DNA of 64,000 nt from assembly GCF_020164785.1 (NCBI RefSeq), contig NZ_JAIUGX010000006.1:186001-250000 (forward strand), in the 5' to 3' direction. This document shows positions 17,677 through 25,575 of the stretch, piece by piece (within the stretch, counting starts at the first letter, position 1; the number at the start of each line of letters is the position of its first letter). The stretch comes from Mesorhizobium sp. ES1-1 (lineage in GTDB: Bacteria; Pseudomonadota; Alphaproteobacteria; Rhizobiales; Rhizobiaceae). The position numbers and the translations under genes were made by a program. The notes beneath the pieces are model-generated. The model made no database searches. It had not been told where the DNA came from and worked only from the letters and a program-made list of their open reading frames with translations.

Positions 17677-18690
17677 ATGGCGGCTCAAATCTTCTCGGCC
17701 ATATTGGTCATCATCATCGGGGTCGGCGGCTGCGTCGCCTATTTTTGGGGCGCCAACAAGCTGGTCGACCTGATCTTTCCTTCGCGTGGCGTGACCGGCG
17801 CTGCTGCGATCGACAATCTGCGCAGGCAGGGGCTCGTCCGGCCGTGGCTCTTCGTCGGCCCGGCCATGATCATCCTGACCATCTACCTGATCTATCCGGT
17901 GATCGCGACGCTGTGGCTTTCCTTCTTCGACCGTAGCGGCACCAGCTTTGTCGGCCTTGCCAATTACGAATGGGCCTTCGGCGACCGGGAGTTTCGCAGC
18001 TCGATCCTCAACAACATCATCTGGCTGGCGGTCGTGCCCGCCGCCTGCACTTTCCTCGGATTGATCATCGCCGTGCTCACCGACAAGATCTGGTGGGGCA
18101 CGATCGCCAAGAGCCTGATCTTCCTGCCTCTGGCGATCTCCTTTGTCGGCGCCAGCGTGATCTGGAAGTTCATCTATGAGTATCGTGGCCAAGGCCAGAC
18201 CCAGATTGGCCTGCTCAACGCCATCATCCAGCATTTCGGCGGCCAGCCGCAAGTCTGGATCTCGCTGCCGTTCTGGAACAACTTCTTCCTGATGATCATC
18301 CTGATCTGGATCCAGACCGGTTTTGCCATGGTAATCCTGTCTTCCGCCCTGCGCGGCATCCCCGAGGAGACGCTGGAAGCCGCCGTCATCGATGGCGCCA
18401 ATCCGTTCCAGATCTTCTGGAAGATTATGGTGCCGCAGATCTGGGGCACCATCGCCGTTGTTTGGACCACGATCACCATCCTGGTGCTCAAGGTGTTCGA
18501 CATCGTGCTGACCATGACCAACGGGCAGTGGAACAGCCAGGTCCTGGCCAATCTGATGTTCGACTGGATGTTCCGCGGCGGCGGCGATTTCGGCCGCGGC
18601 GCCACCATCGCCATCATCATCATGATCGCGGTCATTCCGATCATGATCTGGAACATCCGCCAGGCGGACAAAGAGACGGAAGGGCATTGA
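17677..18690 (+). CDS. aglF: Alpha-glucoside ABC transporter permease AglF
   Basis: A 337-residue inner-membrane permease of the MalF/binding-protein-dependent family. An N-terminal membrane helix (about 5-28) is followed by a cytoplasmic loop, then the main helices starting at VGPAMIILTIYLIYP (about 66). The coupling loop GIPEETLEAAVIDGANPFQIFWKI (about 228-251) contacts the AglK ATPase. The ATG at 17677 has a strong upstream GGGAGAGGA box; an in-frame TTG at 17647 is less likely. It forms the pore with AglG, whose ATG lies one base after this stop. Confidence 0.88.
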   Translation: MAAQIFSAILVIIIGVGGCVAYFWGANKLVDLIFPSRGVTGAAAIDNLRRQGLVRPWLFVGPAMIILTIYLIYPVIATLWLSFFDRSGTSFVGLANYEWAFGDREFRSSILNNIIWLAVVPAACTFLGLIIAVLTDKIWWGTIAKSLIFLPLAISFVGASVIWKFIYEYRGQGQTQIGLLNAIIQHFGGQPQVWISLPFWNNFFLMIILIWIQTGFAMVILSSALRGIPEETLEAAVIDGANPFQIFWKIMVPQIWGTIAVVWTTITILVLKVFDIVLTMTNGQWNSQVLANLMFDWMFRGGGDFGRGATIAIIIMIAVIPIMIWNIRQADKETEGH

Positions 18691-18691
18691 G

Positions 18692-19846
18692 ATGGCTGTC
18701 GCGACCGGAAAATCCTTTGCCAGCCGCTTCGGCGTCCACATCGCCGTCCTCATCTTTGTTGCCATCTGGACAATTCCGACGCTGGGCATTCTCGTCTCGT
18801 CCTTGCGCGACAAGGGCCAGATCATTGCGTCGGGATGGTGGAACTCGTTTTCCAGTTCCAGCCAGACCGAGGCGGGGCGGCTGCCTCCGGCCTCGGCGCA
18901 GGCCGAGAAAGACGGCAAGTTCGTGCTCCAGGGCAACATCTTCGGCGAAGGCCCCGTCCGCAGCATCAGCGCCTTCGGCGTCAAAGCGGCGGCGCCCACG
19001 CAATATCCGGCCGGCACGTCGGCCGATCTGGGAAACGGCATTACCCTTCAGGTCGATGCGGACGGCACATTTGTCATGAGTTCGCCAAAGGCCTTCGAGG
19101 GCGACCGCGGCCAGCGCATCTACTACGCCTCGTCGGCGCCGCCGAAATTCACCACGGAAAATTACAAGACGGTGCTGTTTTCGGAAGGCATCGGCCGTTC
19201 GTTCATGAACTCGCTGACGGTCACCATTCCGGCCACCGTCATCCCGATCCTGATCGCCGCCTTTGCCGCCTACGCACTGGCCTGGATGCGCTTTCCCGGC
19301 CGCGCTCTGCTCATCGCGGTGATCATCGGCCTGCTGGTCGTGCCGCTGCAGATGTCGCTGATTCCGCTGCTGAAGCTTTATAACGGCGTCGGTTCTTTCT
19401 TCGGCGTGCCCTCCAAGACCTATCTTGGCATCTGGCTGGCACATACCGGTTTCGGCCTGCCCTTCGCCATATACCTGTTGCGGAGCTACATTGCCGGCCT
19501 GCCGCGCGAAATCATGGAGTCGGCGCGCATCGATGGCGCCAGCGACTTCGAGATCTTCGTCAAGATCGTCCTGCCGCTGTCGTTTCCAGTGCTGGCATCC
19601 TTCGCCATCTTCCAATTCCTATGGGTATGGAACGATCTGCTGGTGGCAATGGTTTTCCTCGGTACGGAGGCAGACCAGATCGTGCTGACGGCCAAGCTGA
19701 ATGCCTTGCTCGGCTCACGCGGCGGCGACTGGGAGATCCTGACGACATCGGCCTTCGTGACCATCATCGTGCCGCTGATCGTCTTCTTCTCGCTGCAGCG
19801 CTATTTTGTCCGCGGGCTGCTTGCCGGCTCGGTGAAAGGAGGCTGA
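18692..19846 (+). CDS. aglG: Alpha-glucoside ABC transporter permease AglG
   Basis: A 384-residue MalG-type permease. After the first membrane helix (about 10-33) there is an unusually long periplasmic region (about 45-160), which is a feature of AglG proteins and explains the length over ordinary 280-residue MalG permeases. The coupling loop GLPREIMESARIDGASDFEIF lies at about 270-290, and the C-terminus has the LQRYFVRGLLAGSVKGG ending typical of sugar permeases. It is one base from aglF and three bases from aglA, so the operon is continuous. Confidence 0.88.
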   Translation: MAVATGKSFASRFGVHIAVLIFVAIWTIPTLGILVSSLRDKGQIIASGWWNSFSSSSQTEAGRLPPASAQAEKDGKFVLQGNIFGEGPVRSISAFGVKAAAPTQYPAGTSADLGNGITLQVDADGTFVMSSPKAFEGDRGQRIYYASSAPPKFTTENYKTVLFSEGIGRSFMNSLTVTIPATVIPILIAAFAAYALAWMRFPGRALLIAVIIGLLVVPLQMSLIPLLKLYNGVGSFFGVPSKTYLGIWLAHTGFGLPFAIYLLRSYIAGLPREIMESARIDGASDFEIFVKIVLPLSFPVLASFAIFQFLWVWNDLLVAMVFLGTEADQIVLTAKLNALLGSRGGDWEILTTSAFVTIIVPLIVFFSLQRYFVRGLLAGSVKGG

Positions 19847-19849
19847 GAC

Positions 19850-21514
19850 ATGCAATCCGCTTTGAAAGTCAGTTCTAAACCCGACCTCGCCGTCGATCGC
19901 GACTGGTGGCGAGGCGCGGTGATCTACCAAATCTATCCGCGCAGCTACCAGGATTCCAATGGCGACGGCATCGGCGACCTGAAAGGCATCATCGAACGGC
20001 TCCCCTACATCGCCTCGCTCGGCGCGGACGCCATCTGGATATCGCCCTTCTTCAAGTCGCCAATGAAGGATTTCGGTTATGACGTCACCGATTATTGCGA
20101 CGTCGATCCGATGTTCGGCACGCTGGCTGATTTCGACGCATTGACAGCCGAGGCGCACAGGCTCGGGCTGAAGGTGATGATAGACGAGGTGCTGTCGCAT
20201 ACCGCCGACAACCATCCCTGGTTCAGGGAAAGTCGGTCTAGCCGTGACAATAAAAAGGCCGACTGGTATGTCTGGGCGGATGCCAGTCCGGACGGCACGC
20301 CGCCCAACAACTGGCTGTCGATCTTCGGCGGATCGGCATGGCAGTGGGACACCAGCCGCCAGCAATATTACCTGCACAATTTCCTGGCGGAGCAGCCTGA
20401 CCTGAATTTCCATAACAAGGAGGTCCAGGACGCGTTGCTCGATGCAACGCGCTTCTGGCTGGAGCGAGGGGTCGACGGCTTTCGGCTCGACACGATCAAT
20501 TTTTACTTCCACAGCCAGGGCCTGGAGAACAATCCGCCGCTGCCACCCGAGGAGCGCAACGACCAGACGGCGCCTTCGGTCAATCCGTACAACTACCAGG
20601 ATCATCTCTACGACAAGAGCCGCCCGGAGAATCTCGGCTTTCTCGAACGCTTCCGCGCCCTGCTCGACGAGTATCCGGCGACGGCCGCTGTCGGAGAAGT
20701 CGGCGATTCACAACGCGGGCTCGAGGTGGTGGCTGCCTATACCGCCGGGGAAAAGCGCGTGCACATGTGCTACTCCTTCGACTTCCTGGCGCCGGAGAAG
20801 ATCAGCGCCACCAAGGTCCGCGCGGTGCTGGAAGCCTTCGGCAAGGTCGCCAGCGACGGATGGTCGTGCTGGGCCTTTTCCAATCACGACGTGATGCGGC
20901 CCGCCTCGCGCTGGGCGGCCAATGAACCCGACCCGACGGCCTATCTCAAGGTCATCTCGGCGCTGCTGATGTCCTTGCGCGGCTCGGTCTGCATCTATCA
21001 GGGCGAGGAACTTGGGCTCGGCGAAGCCGACCTCCGCTTCGAGGATCTGCAGGATCCCTATGGCATCCGCTTCTGGCCGGAATTCAAAGGCCGCGACGGC
21101 TGCCGCACGCCGATGGTGTGGGACGGAGGCGCCAGGAATGGCGGATTTTCCTCCGCAAAGCCCTGGCTTCCGGTACCGGCCAAGCATCTGACCCAGGCCG
21201 TCAATGTCCAGCAAGGCGACGACAATTCCCTGCTCGAGCACTACCGGCGCTTCCTTGCCTTCCGGCGCATGCATCCGGCGCTGGCCAAGGGCGACATCAG
21301 TTTTATCGAGAGTGAGGGCGACGTGGTGGCCTTCACGCGCAGCGAGGGCAACGAGCAGATCGTCTGCGTCTTCAATCTGGGGGCGACCCCGGCCAGCCTC
21401 GATCTTGGCCAAAGATCTCCACAGCCTCTTCCGGGACACGGCTTTTCCGGCCGGGAGAGCGGTGGCTCCATCAAGCTCGGCGGCTATGGCGCCTGGTTCG
21501 GGCGTATCGACTGA
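19850..21514 (+). CDS. aglA: Alpha-glucosidase (GH13)
   Basis: A 554-residue cytoplasmic glycoside hydrolase of family 13 (oligo-1,6-glucosidase / alpha-glucosidase branch). The (beta/alpha)8 barrel motifs are visible. IYQIYPRSYQDSNGDGIGDL lies at the start, the nucleophile Asp214 in GFRLDT, the acid/base Glu283 in VGEVGD, and the transition-state Asp347 in SNHD. A beta-rich C-terminal domain follows from about 470. No signal peptide is seen, so imported disaccharides are hydrolysed inside the cell to glucose. It follows aglG by three bases, and the aglK ATG comes 23 bases later behind a GGGAGGGA box. Confidence 0.9.
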   Translation: MQSALKVSSKPDLAVDRDWWRGAVIYQIYPRSYQDSNGDGIGDLKGIIERLPYIASLGADAIWISPFFKSPMKDFGYDVTDYCDVDPMFGTLADFDALTAEAHRLGLKVMIDEVLSHTADNHPWFRESRSSRDNKKADWYVWADASPDGTPPNNWLSIFGGSAWQWDTSRQQYYLHNFLAEQPDLNFHNKEVQDALLDATRFWLERGVDGFRLDTINFYFHSQGLENNPPLPPEERNDQTAPSVNPYNYQDHLYDKSRPENLGFLERFRALLDEYPATAAVGEVGDSQRGLEVVAAYTAGEKRVHMCYSFDFLAPEKISATKVRAVLEAFGKVASDGWSCWAFSNHDVMRPASRWAANEPDPTAYLKVISALLMSLRGSVCIYQGEELGLGEADLRFEDLQDPYGIRFWPEFKGRDGCRTPMVWDGGARNGGFSSAKPWLPVPAKHLTQAVNVQQGDDNSLLEHYRRFLAFRRMHPALAKGDISFIESEGDVVAFTRSEGNEQIVCVFNLGATPASLDLGQRSPQPLPGHGFSGRESGGSIKLGGYGAWFGRID

Positions 21515-21537
21515 ATTCAAACCACTGGGAGGGAACA

Positions 21538-22650
21538 ATGGCCGATGTCACGCTGAGGCAGGTGAAGAAGTCCTACGGTAATTTGAACATTCTTCAGGGC
21601 ATCGACCTCGACATAAAGTCGGGTGAATTCATCGTCTTCGTCGGACCTTCGGGCTGCGGCAAGTCAACTCTGTTGAGGTCGATTGCCGGGCTCGAGGAAA
21701 TCACCTCGGGCGAACTCAGGATAGACGGCGAAGTGGTCAACGACGTGCCGCCGTCGAAACGCGGCATCGCCATGGTGTTCCAATCCTATGCGCTCTATCC
21801 GCACATGACGGTCTACGACAACATGGCCTTCTCGATGAAGATCGGCAAGGAGAACAAGGCCGAGATCGACCGGCGCGTGCGGCAGGCGGCCGAGATCCTG
21901 CAACTGACCAAATATCTCGATCGCCTGCCCAAGGCGATGTCGGGCGGCCAGCGCCAACGGGTCGCGATCGGCCGGGCCATCGTTCGCAATCCCAAAGTCT
22001 TCCTTTTCGACGAGCCGCTGTCCAACCTCGACGCGGCGCTGCGCGTCGCCACCCGCATCGAGATCGCCAAGCTCAAGGAATCGATGCCTGAAACGACGAT
22101 GATCTACGTCACCCACGATCAGGTCGAGGCGATGACGCTGGCCGACCGTATCGTTGTCCTCAAGGAAGGGCACATCGAGCAGGTCGGCACGCCGATGGAT
22201 CTTTACAAGAAGCCGGGCAATCTGTTCGTCGCCCAGTTCATCGGCTCGCCGGCCATGAACATCCTGCCGGCGACGATCGACAAGACTGGTGAGGCGACCG
22301 TCATAAGCCATGTCGGCGGCCGCAAGGCGACGGTGCCGCTCGCGACATCCGCCTCGGCCAAGGGTACATCGGTCAGTTTCGGCGTGCGTCCGGAAGATCT
22401 CGCCGTCGCCGGCGACGCCGACTATCTGTTCGAAGGAACGGTGGACTATGTCGAGCAACTCGGCGAGGTGCAGCTTGTCTATGTCGACATCGGCCGCTCC
22501 GACCTGCCTCTGGTGACCAAGCTACCGGGAAACTCCGAGGTCAAACGCGGTTCGGCGCTACGCCTGACCGCCAATGCGGAAGACCTGCATATTTTCGATG
22601 CGGAGGGACATTCCTTCGCACTCCAAAGACCGGAGGCAAAAGCCGCCTGA
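21538..22650 (+). CDS. aglK: Alpha-glucoside ABC transporter ATPase
   Basis: A 370-residue ABC ATPase of the MalK/UgpC family. Walker A GPSGCGKST begins at residue 36, signature MSGGQ at 134-138 and Walker B VFLFDEP at 154-160. The C-terminal OB-fold regulatory domain (TOBE, about 240-360) includes GVRPEDL. It powers the AglEFG importer. It is the last gene of the operon, followed 17 bases later by a bidirectional terminator shared with the convergent DUF680-like genes. Confidence 0.9.
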   Translation: MADVTLRQVKKSYGNLNILQGIDLDIKSGEFIVFVGPSGCGKSTLLRSIAGLEEITSGELRIDGEVVNDVPPSKRGIAMVFQSYALYPHMTVYDNMAFSMKIGKENKAEIDRRVRQAAEILQLTKYLDRLPKAMSGGQRQRVAIGRAIVRNPKVFLFDEPLSNLDAALRVATRIEIAKLKESMPETTMIYVTHDQVEAMTLADRIVVLKEGHIEQVGTPMDLYKKPGNLFVAQFIGSPAMNILPATIDKTGEATVISHVGGRKATVPLATSASAKGTSVSFGVRPEDLAVAGDADYLFEGTVDYVEQLGEVQLVYVDIGRSDLPLVTKLPGNSEVKRGSALRLTANAEDLHIFDAEGHSFALQRPEAKAA

Positions 22651-22667
22651 GGCGGGCATCCCGACCG

Positions 22668-22705
22668 AAAAAAAAGAGCGGCGGGCCAGTGGCCCGCCGC
22701 TTTTT
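22668..22705. terminator. Bidirectional rho-independent terminator
   Basis: A perfect ten-pair stem (22678-22687 with 22691-22700) closes an AGT loop. It is flanked by an A-run at 22668-22675 and a T-run at 22701-22705, so it can act on both strands. It ends aglEFGAK on the plus strand and the three small genes coming from the right on the minus strand. Confidence 0.9.
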
Positions 22706-22725
22706 CAGTTTGGAGTCGGATGCTG

Positions 22726-22965
22726 TCAACGACCGAAGAGGTTCCGGTCGCTGCCCTGAGGGGCCGACTTCGGCGCGTCAGCAGAATTGAGCAGCTTGTA
22801 GACGGGCGAGCCGTCATTGCGGATCGAAGCCGTAGGACGCGTGTCCACGCCGGAGGACGTTACCGCAGGCTGCTTGGCATTGTCGGAACCGAAATTGTCG
22901 CTGCCTGCGAAAGCGGTGCCGGAAACGGCCAGAAGGGCGGCAGCGGCGATGAGGATCTTGTTCAT
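22726..22965 (-). CDS. Small exported protein, DUF680-type (copy 1)
   Basis: A 79-residue protein with a clear Sec signal peptide (residues 1-20, MNKILIAAAALLAVSGTAFA). The short polar mature region starts GSDNFGSDNA and ends with a DRNLFGR motif. It is the longest and most divergent of three tandem paralogues and carries an insert with YKLLNS. The family (recalled as DUF680, described chiefly from Mesorhizobium) has no known function. A CAGGAGT box lies just before the ATG. The shared terminator stands 21 bases after its stop. Confidence 0.8.
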   Translation of the reverse strand: MNKILIAAAALLAVSGTAFAGSDNFGSDNAKQPAVTSSGVDTRPTASIRNDGSPVYKLLNSADAPKSAPQGSDRNLFGR

Positions 22966-23034
22966 TTTGGTACTCCTGAATTCTCGAATTACCCGAGCGG
23001 CGGACCAAGCCCGCCAGCTACCGGGGTTCGGCTG

Positions 23035-23241
23035 TTAGTTGTTGCCGAAGAGGTTATGATCGGCACCCTGGGCAGGCGCCTGCGTGGCCGGAGCCGACTT
23101 TCCAATCGAAGCCGTGTAGGAATTGTCGGTCGACGTCACGGCCGGCTGGTTGGCAGCGTCCGAACCAAAATGGTCGCTACCGGCGAAGGCGCTGCCGGAA
23201 ATCGCCAGAAGGGCGGCGGCAGTGATGATGATCTTTTTCAT
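23035..23241 (-). CDS. Small exported protein, DUF680-type (copy 2)
   Basis: A 68-residue paralogue of its neighbours: signal peptide 1-20 (ending GSAFA), mature N-terminus GSDHFGSDAANQ, a TASIGKSAP centre and a C-terminal DHNLFGNN. The region between CAGGAGT and the ATG has the same GTACC-plus-A-run leader as the other copies, implying that the whole transcription/translation unit was duplicated. Mature length is under 50 residues with no Cys, so it is probably a soluble periplasmic or envelope peptide. Function unknown. Confidence 0.8.
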   Translation of the reverse strand: MKKIIITAAALLAISGSAFAGSDHFGSDAANQPAVTSTDNSYTASIGKSAPATQAPAQGADHNLFGNN

Positions 23242-23315
23242 TTTTTTGGTACTCCTGAATTTTCGGTTTTCGCCAGGACGGCGGGCTGGCCGCCGTCGAC
23301 TGGGGAAATCGGCTG

Positions 23316-23513
23316 TTAGTTGTTGCCGAAGAGGTTACGGTCGGCGCCCTGGGCAGGCGTCTGAGCAGCCGGTTCCGACTTCTTGATCGAAGCGGTGTAC
23401 GAGCTGTCGACAGCGGTGGCTGCGGGGGCATTCGAACCATAATGATCGCTACCGGCGAAGGCGCTGCCGGAAATGGCCAGAACGGCGGCGGCAGTGAGGA
23501 TGATCTTTTTCAT
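23316..23513 (-). CDS. Small exported protein, DUF680-type (copy 3)
   Basis: A 65-residue paralogue and the promoter-proximal gene of the trio on the minus strand. It has a signal peptide 1-20 (ending GSAFA), mature start GSDHYGSNAP and C-terminal DRNLFGNN. It is closest to copy 2. The upstream sequence repeats the GGAGTACCAAAAAATG leader. The three genes are spaced 69-74 bases apart, so they may be cotranscribed from a promoter right of 23513 or each have its own. Confidence 0.8.
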   Translation of the reverse strand: MKKIILTAAAVLAISGSAFAGSDHYGSNAPAATAVDSSYTASIKKSEPAAQTPAQGADRNLFGNN

Positions 23514-23959
23514 TTTTTGGTACTCCAGTATCTTCTTTTTGCTGTCCGTCTAGCGGCGTGCCTTGTTATTAATTCGCGTCGTTCGGACCGCCCCGATGTG
23601 GGACGACGGCTTGTCCTTTTCCAGTCACGAAGTTGTTTGGGGTGGACCATTAATCAGGCGCTTGAAATTCCTGAATTGGTTTCCAGCAGGATTTTTTATA
23701 TATTGCTTTCAATGGTTTATGGTAACCTCATGACGGCGCTGATCGGCGGCTTTCATGTCGGCGTTCACACTATGCGGGACGCACTGTCAACAGAAACGAA
23801 CCGTTCGGTTCGATTTTAGAAATCTCTAATAGTCACTTTTCGAAACCTTTTGCCTTGCAAGCCCGGAATTGGCGATGATTCTCGTCCGTGTCGCGCCGCA
23901 TGGATGCGATGTCGTTTTCATGCCGATGGCGTGCAGGCGAGCGTGATTAGATCACGATA
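23514..23959. other. Non-coding, relatively AT-rich divergent intergenic region
   Basis: No supported gene is seen in this stretch. It must hold the promoter of the DUF680-like trio at its left end and the promoter of the riboswitch-gbcAB transcript at its right. It is richer in A and T than the flanks around 23680-23720. It contains two adjacent palindromes at 23797-23829, listed separately. Short open frames here have poor codon usage and no good ribosome-binding sites. Confidence 0.6.
23797..23829. promoter_or_regulatory. Tandem operator-like palindromes
   Basis: CGAACCG-TT-CGGTTCG (23797-23812) is a perfect seven-base inverted repeat. It is followed at 23816-23829 by TTAGA-AATC-TCTAA. 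The first has the look of a TetR-family operator. No TetR gene is present in the window, so the regulator and target are unknown; the nearest genes are the DUF680-like trio and gbcA. Confidence 0.4.
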
Positions 23960-24140
23960 TCTCAGGTGCCGCTTTGTGAAGGCGAGGTGGAGAATTGGGA
24001 AGCCGGTCAGATTCCGGCGCTGCCCCCGCAACGGTGGTGGAGTTCAAGTCGCTACGGGAGACCACTGGGCAATTGCCTGGGAAGGTGTCGCGATGGTCCG
24101 CAAGGACAGCTCCAGAGCCCGGAAACCAGCCCGAGATTGT
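23960..24140 (+). ncRNA. Cobalamin (B12) riboswitch upstream of gbcAB
   Basis: The conserved aptamer blocks appear in order. CAGGTGCC lies at about 23963, GGGAAGCCGGT then ATTCCGGCGCTGCCCCCGCAAC at 23998-24032 (the adenosylcobalamin core), GACCACTGGGC and CCTGGGAAGG at about 24060-24085, and a closing GAGCCCGGAAACCAGCC at 24115-24131. Such aptamers normally repress B12 biosynthesis or transport genes, or B12-independent isozymes. Here the first gene downstream is gbcA, whose ATG is at 24260. A hairpin at 24152-24168 and another at 24238-24254, which pairs GTCCTT with GAGGAC of the ribosome-binding site, could form the expression platform. Confidence 0.85.
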
Positions 24141-24259
24141 TGAACTCGACTGATCGCGGTGGGCGATCAAGAGGCGGACGATGCATGCCGGGCTTCGTCG
24201 GCGCGCTTCCAATCCTTCCTCCGTCACCACCAGTTCAGTCCTTGGAACGAGGACAGGAC

Positions 24260-25507
24260 ATGGATGCTCGCGCCGATATGCTGAGGCTCTTGAACAGCCG
24301 CAGGGAAGGTTTTTCCCTGGAGCAGCCTTTCTACACCGATCCGGGTTATTTCAAGCTCGACATGGAGCTGATCTGGTATCGCGACTGGTTGTTTATCGGC
24401 CATGATTGCGAACTGCCCAAGCCCGGCAGCTTCATCACGGTCCAAATCGGCGACTATCCGGTAGTTCTCGTCCGCGACCAGCAAGGCAAGATCAACGCCT
24501 TCCACAATTCCTGCCGCCATCGCGGCAGCCGGGTCTGCAACACCGAAAAAGGCACAGCAGCCAAGCTGGTCTGCCCCTATCACCAGTGGACCTACGAGCT
24601 GGACGGCCGGCTCCTGTTCGCACGGCAGATGGCCGAGGGCTTCGACAAGAGCCAGTTCGGCCTGAAGCCCGTCGCCTGCGAAAGCGTCGGCGGCTACGTC
24701 TTCATCTGCCTGGCGAAAGAGCCGGCTGATTTCGCGCCGATGCGAGCGATGATCGAACCATATCTTCTGCCACACCGCCTGCGCGAAGCCAAAATCGCCT
24801 TCGAAAGCACGATTGTCGAAAAGGGCAACTGGAAGCTCGTCTGGGAAAACAACCGCGAGTGCTATCACTGCGCGGGCAATCATCCGGAGCTGTGCAAGAC
24901 CTTTCCGGAAGCGCCGAGCGTGACCGGCGTGCAGGGCGCCGACAGCGACCCGGAAATGCTCGCCCACTGGGCGAAATGCGAGGCCGCCGGACTGCCGAGC
25001 AAGTTCCGCATCGATCCGGCCGGACAGTACCGCGCCACCCGCGCGCCGTTGCTGCGCGACGCCGTGAGCTACACGATGAATGGCAAGCCGGCAGTAAGGA
25101 AGAACCTGTCGGACACGGTCTCGGCTGACCGGATAGGCACCTTGATGCACTACCATTATCCGACGACCTGGAACCACATCCTCATCGACCATGCTGTTAC
25201 GTTCCGGGTGCTGCCGATCAGCGCGACGGAAACCGCGGTGACGACCAAGTGGCTGGTTCACAAGGACGCGGTCGAGGGCGTCGACTACACGATCGACGGC
25301 CTCACCCATGTGTGGATGGAAACCAACGACCAGGATCGACGCATCGTCGAGGAGAACGCACTCGGCATCCTGTCGCCCGCCTATGAGCCCGGTCCTTATT
25401 CGGAACTGCATGAGGGCGGTGTCATCCAGTTCGTCGACTGGTACGCGCGATTCATCGGGCCGCGTCTTGCCGAAGGCGGCCGCCCAGCGCTGCGCAGCGT
25501 CGCCTAG
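24260..25507 (+). CDS. gbcA: Glycine betaine monooxygenase, Rieske oxygenase subunit
   Basis: A 415-residue Rieske non-haem iron oxygenase. The [2Fe-2S] ligands are Cys85-Arg-His87 and Cys105-Pro-Tyr-His108. The mononuclear iron site is seen in ENNRECYHCAGNHPEL with His203 and His208. This family (GbcA, also stachydrine demethylase Stc2) removes one N-methyl group from quaternary betaines as formaldehyde. The partner GbcB-type reductase immediately downstream favours glycine betaine. The ATG at 24260 has GAGGACAGGA before it; a longer in-frame reading into the riboswitch region is rejected. Proline betaine remains an alternative substrate. Expression is probably lowered when B12 is abundant. 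Confidence 0.85.
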   Translation: MDARADMLRLLNSRREGFSLEQPFYTDPGYFKLDMELIWYRDWLFIGHDCELPKPGSFITVQIGDYPVVLVRDQQGKINAFHNSCRHRGSRVCNTEKGTAAKLVCPYHQWTYELDGRLLFARQMAEGFDKSQFGLKPVACESVGGYVFICLAKEPADFAPMRAMIEPYLLPHRLREAKIAFESTIVEKGNWKLVWENNRECYHCAGNHPELCKTFPEAPSVTGVQGADSDPEMLAHWAKCEAAGLPSKFRIDPAGQYRATRAPLLRDAVSYTMNGKPAVRKNLSDTVSADRIGTLMHYHYPTTWNHILIDHAVTFRVLPISATETAVTTKWLVHKDAVEGVDYTIDGLTHVWMETNDQDRRIVEENALGILSPAYEPGPYSELHEGGVIQFVDWYARFIGPRLAEGGRPALRSVA

Positions 25508-25575
25508 TTCACGCCGCCCAAGGGTGAGCCGCAGTTTCTCGATCACGGCATGAGCACAGCAAGAAGGACTGAGGG

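Noticed and set aside
16816..19041. A 741-codon open frame on the minus strand opposite aglE-aglG
   Set aside because: It is rich in Asp, His, Arg and Gln with no domain-like sequence, and lies wholly antisense to clear transporter genes. In high-GC DNA such long antisense frames are common.
24181..24405. A 74-codon frame starting just after the riboswitch
   Set aside because: It lies mostly in another frame of gbcA, has Arg/Ser-rich composition and no supporting motif. Starting gbcA further upstream at about 24186 was also rejected because 24260 has the ribosome-binding site and the expected N-terminus.
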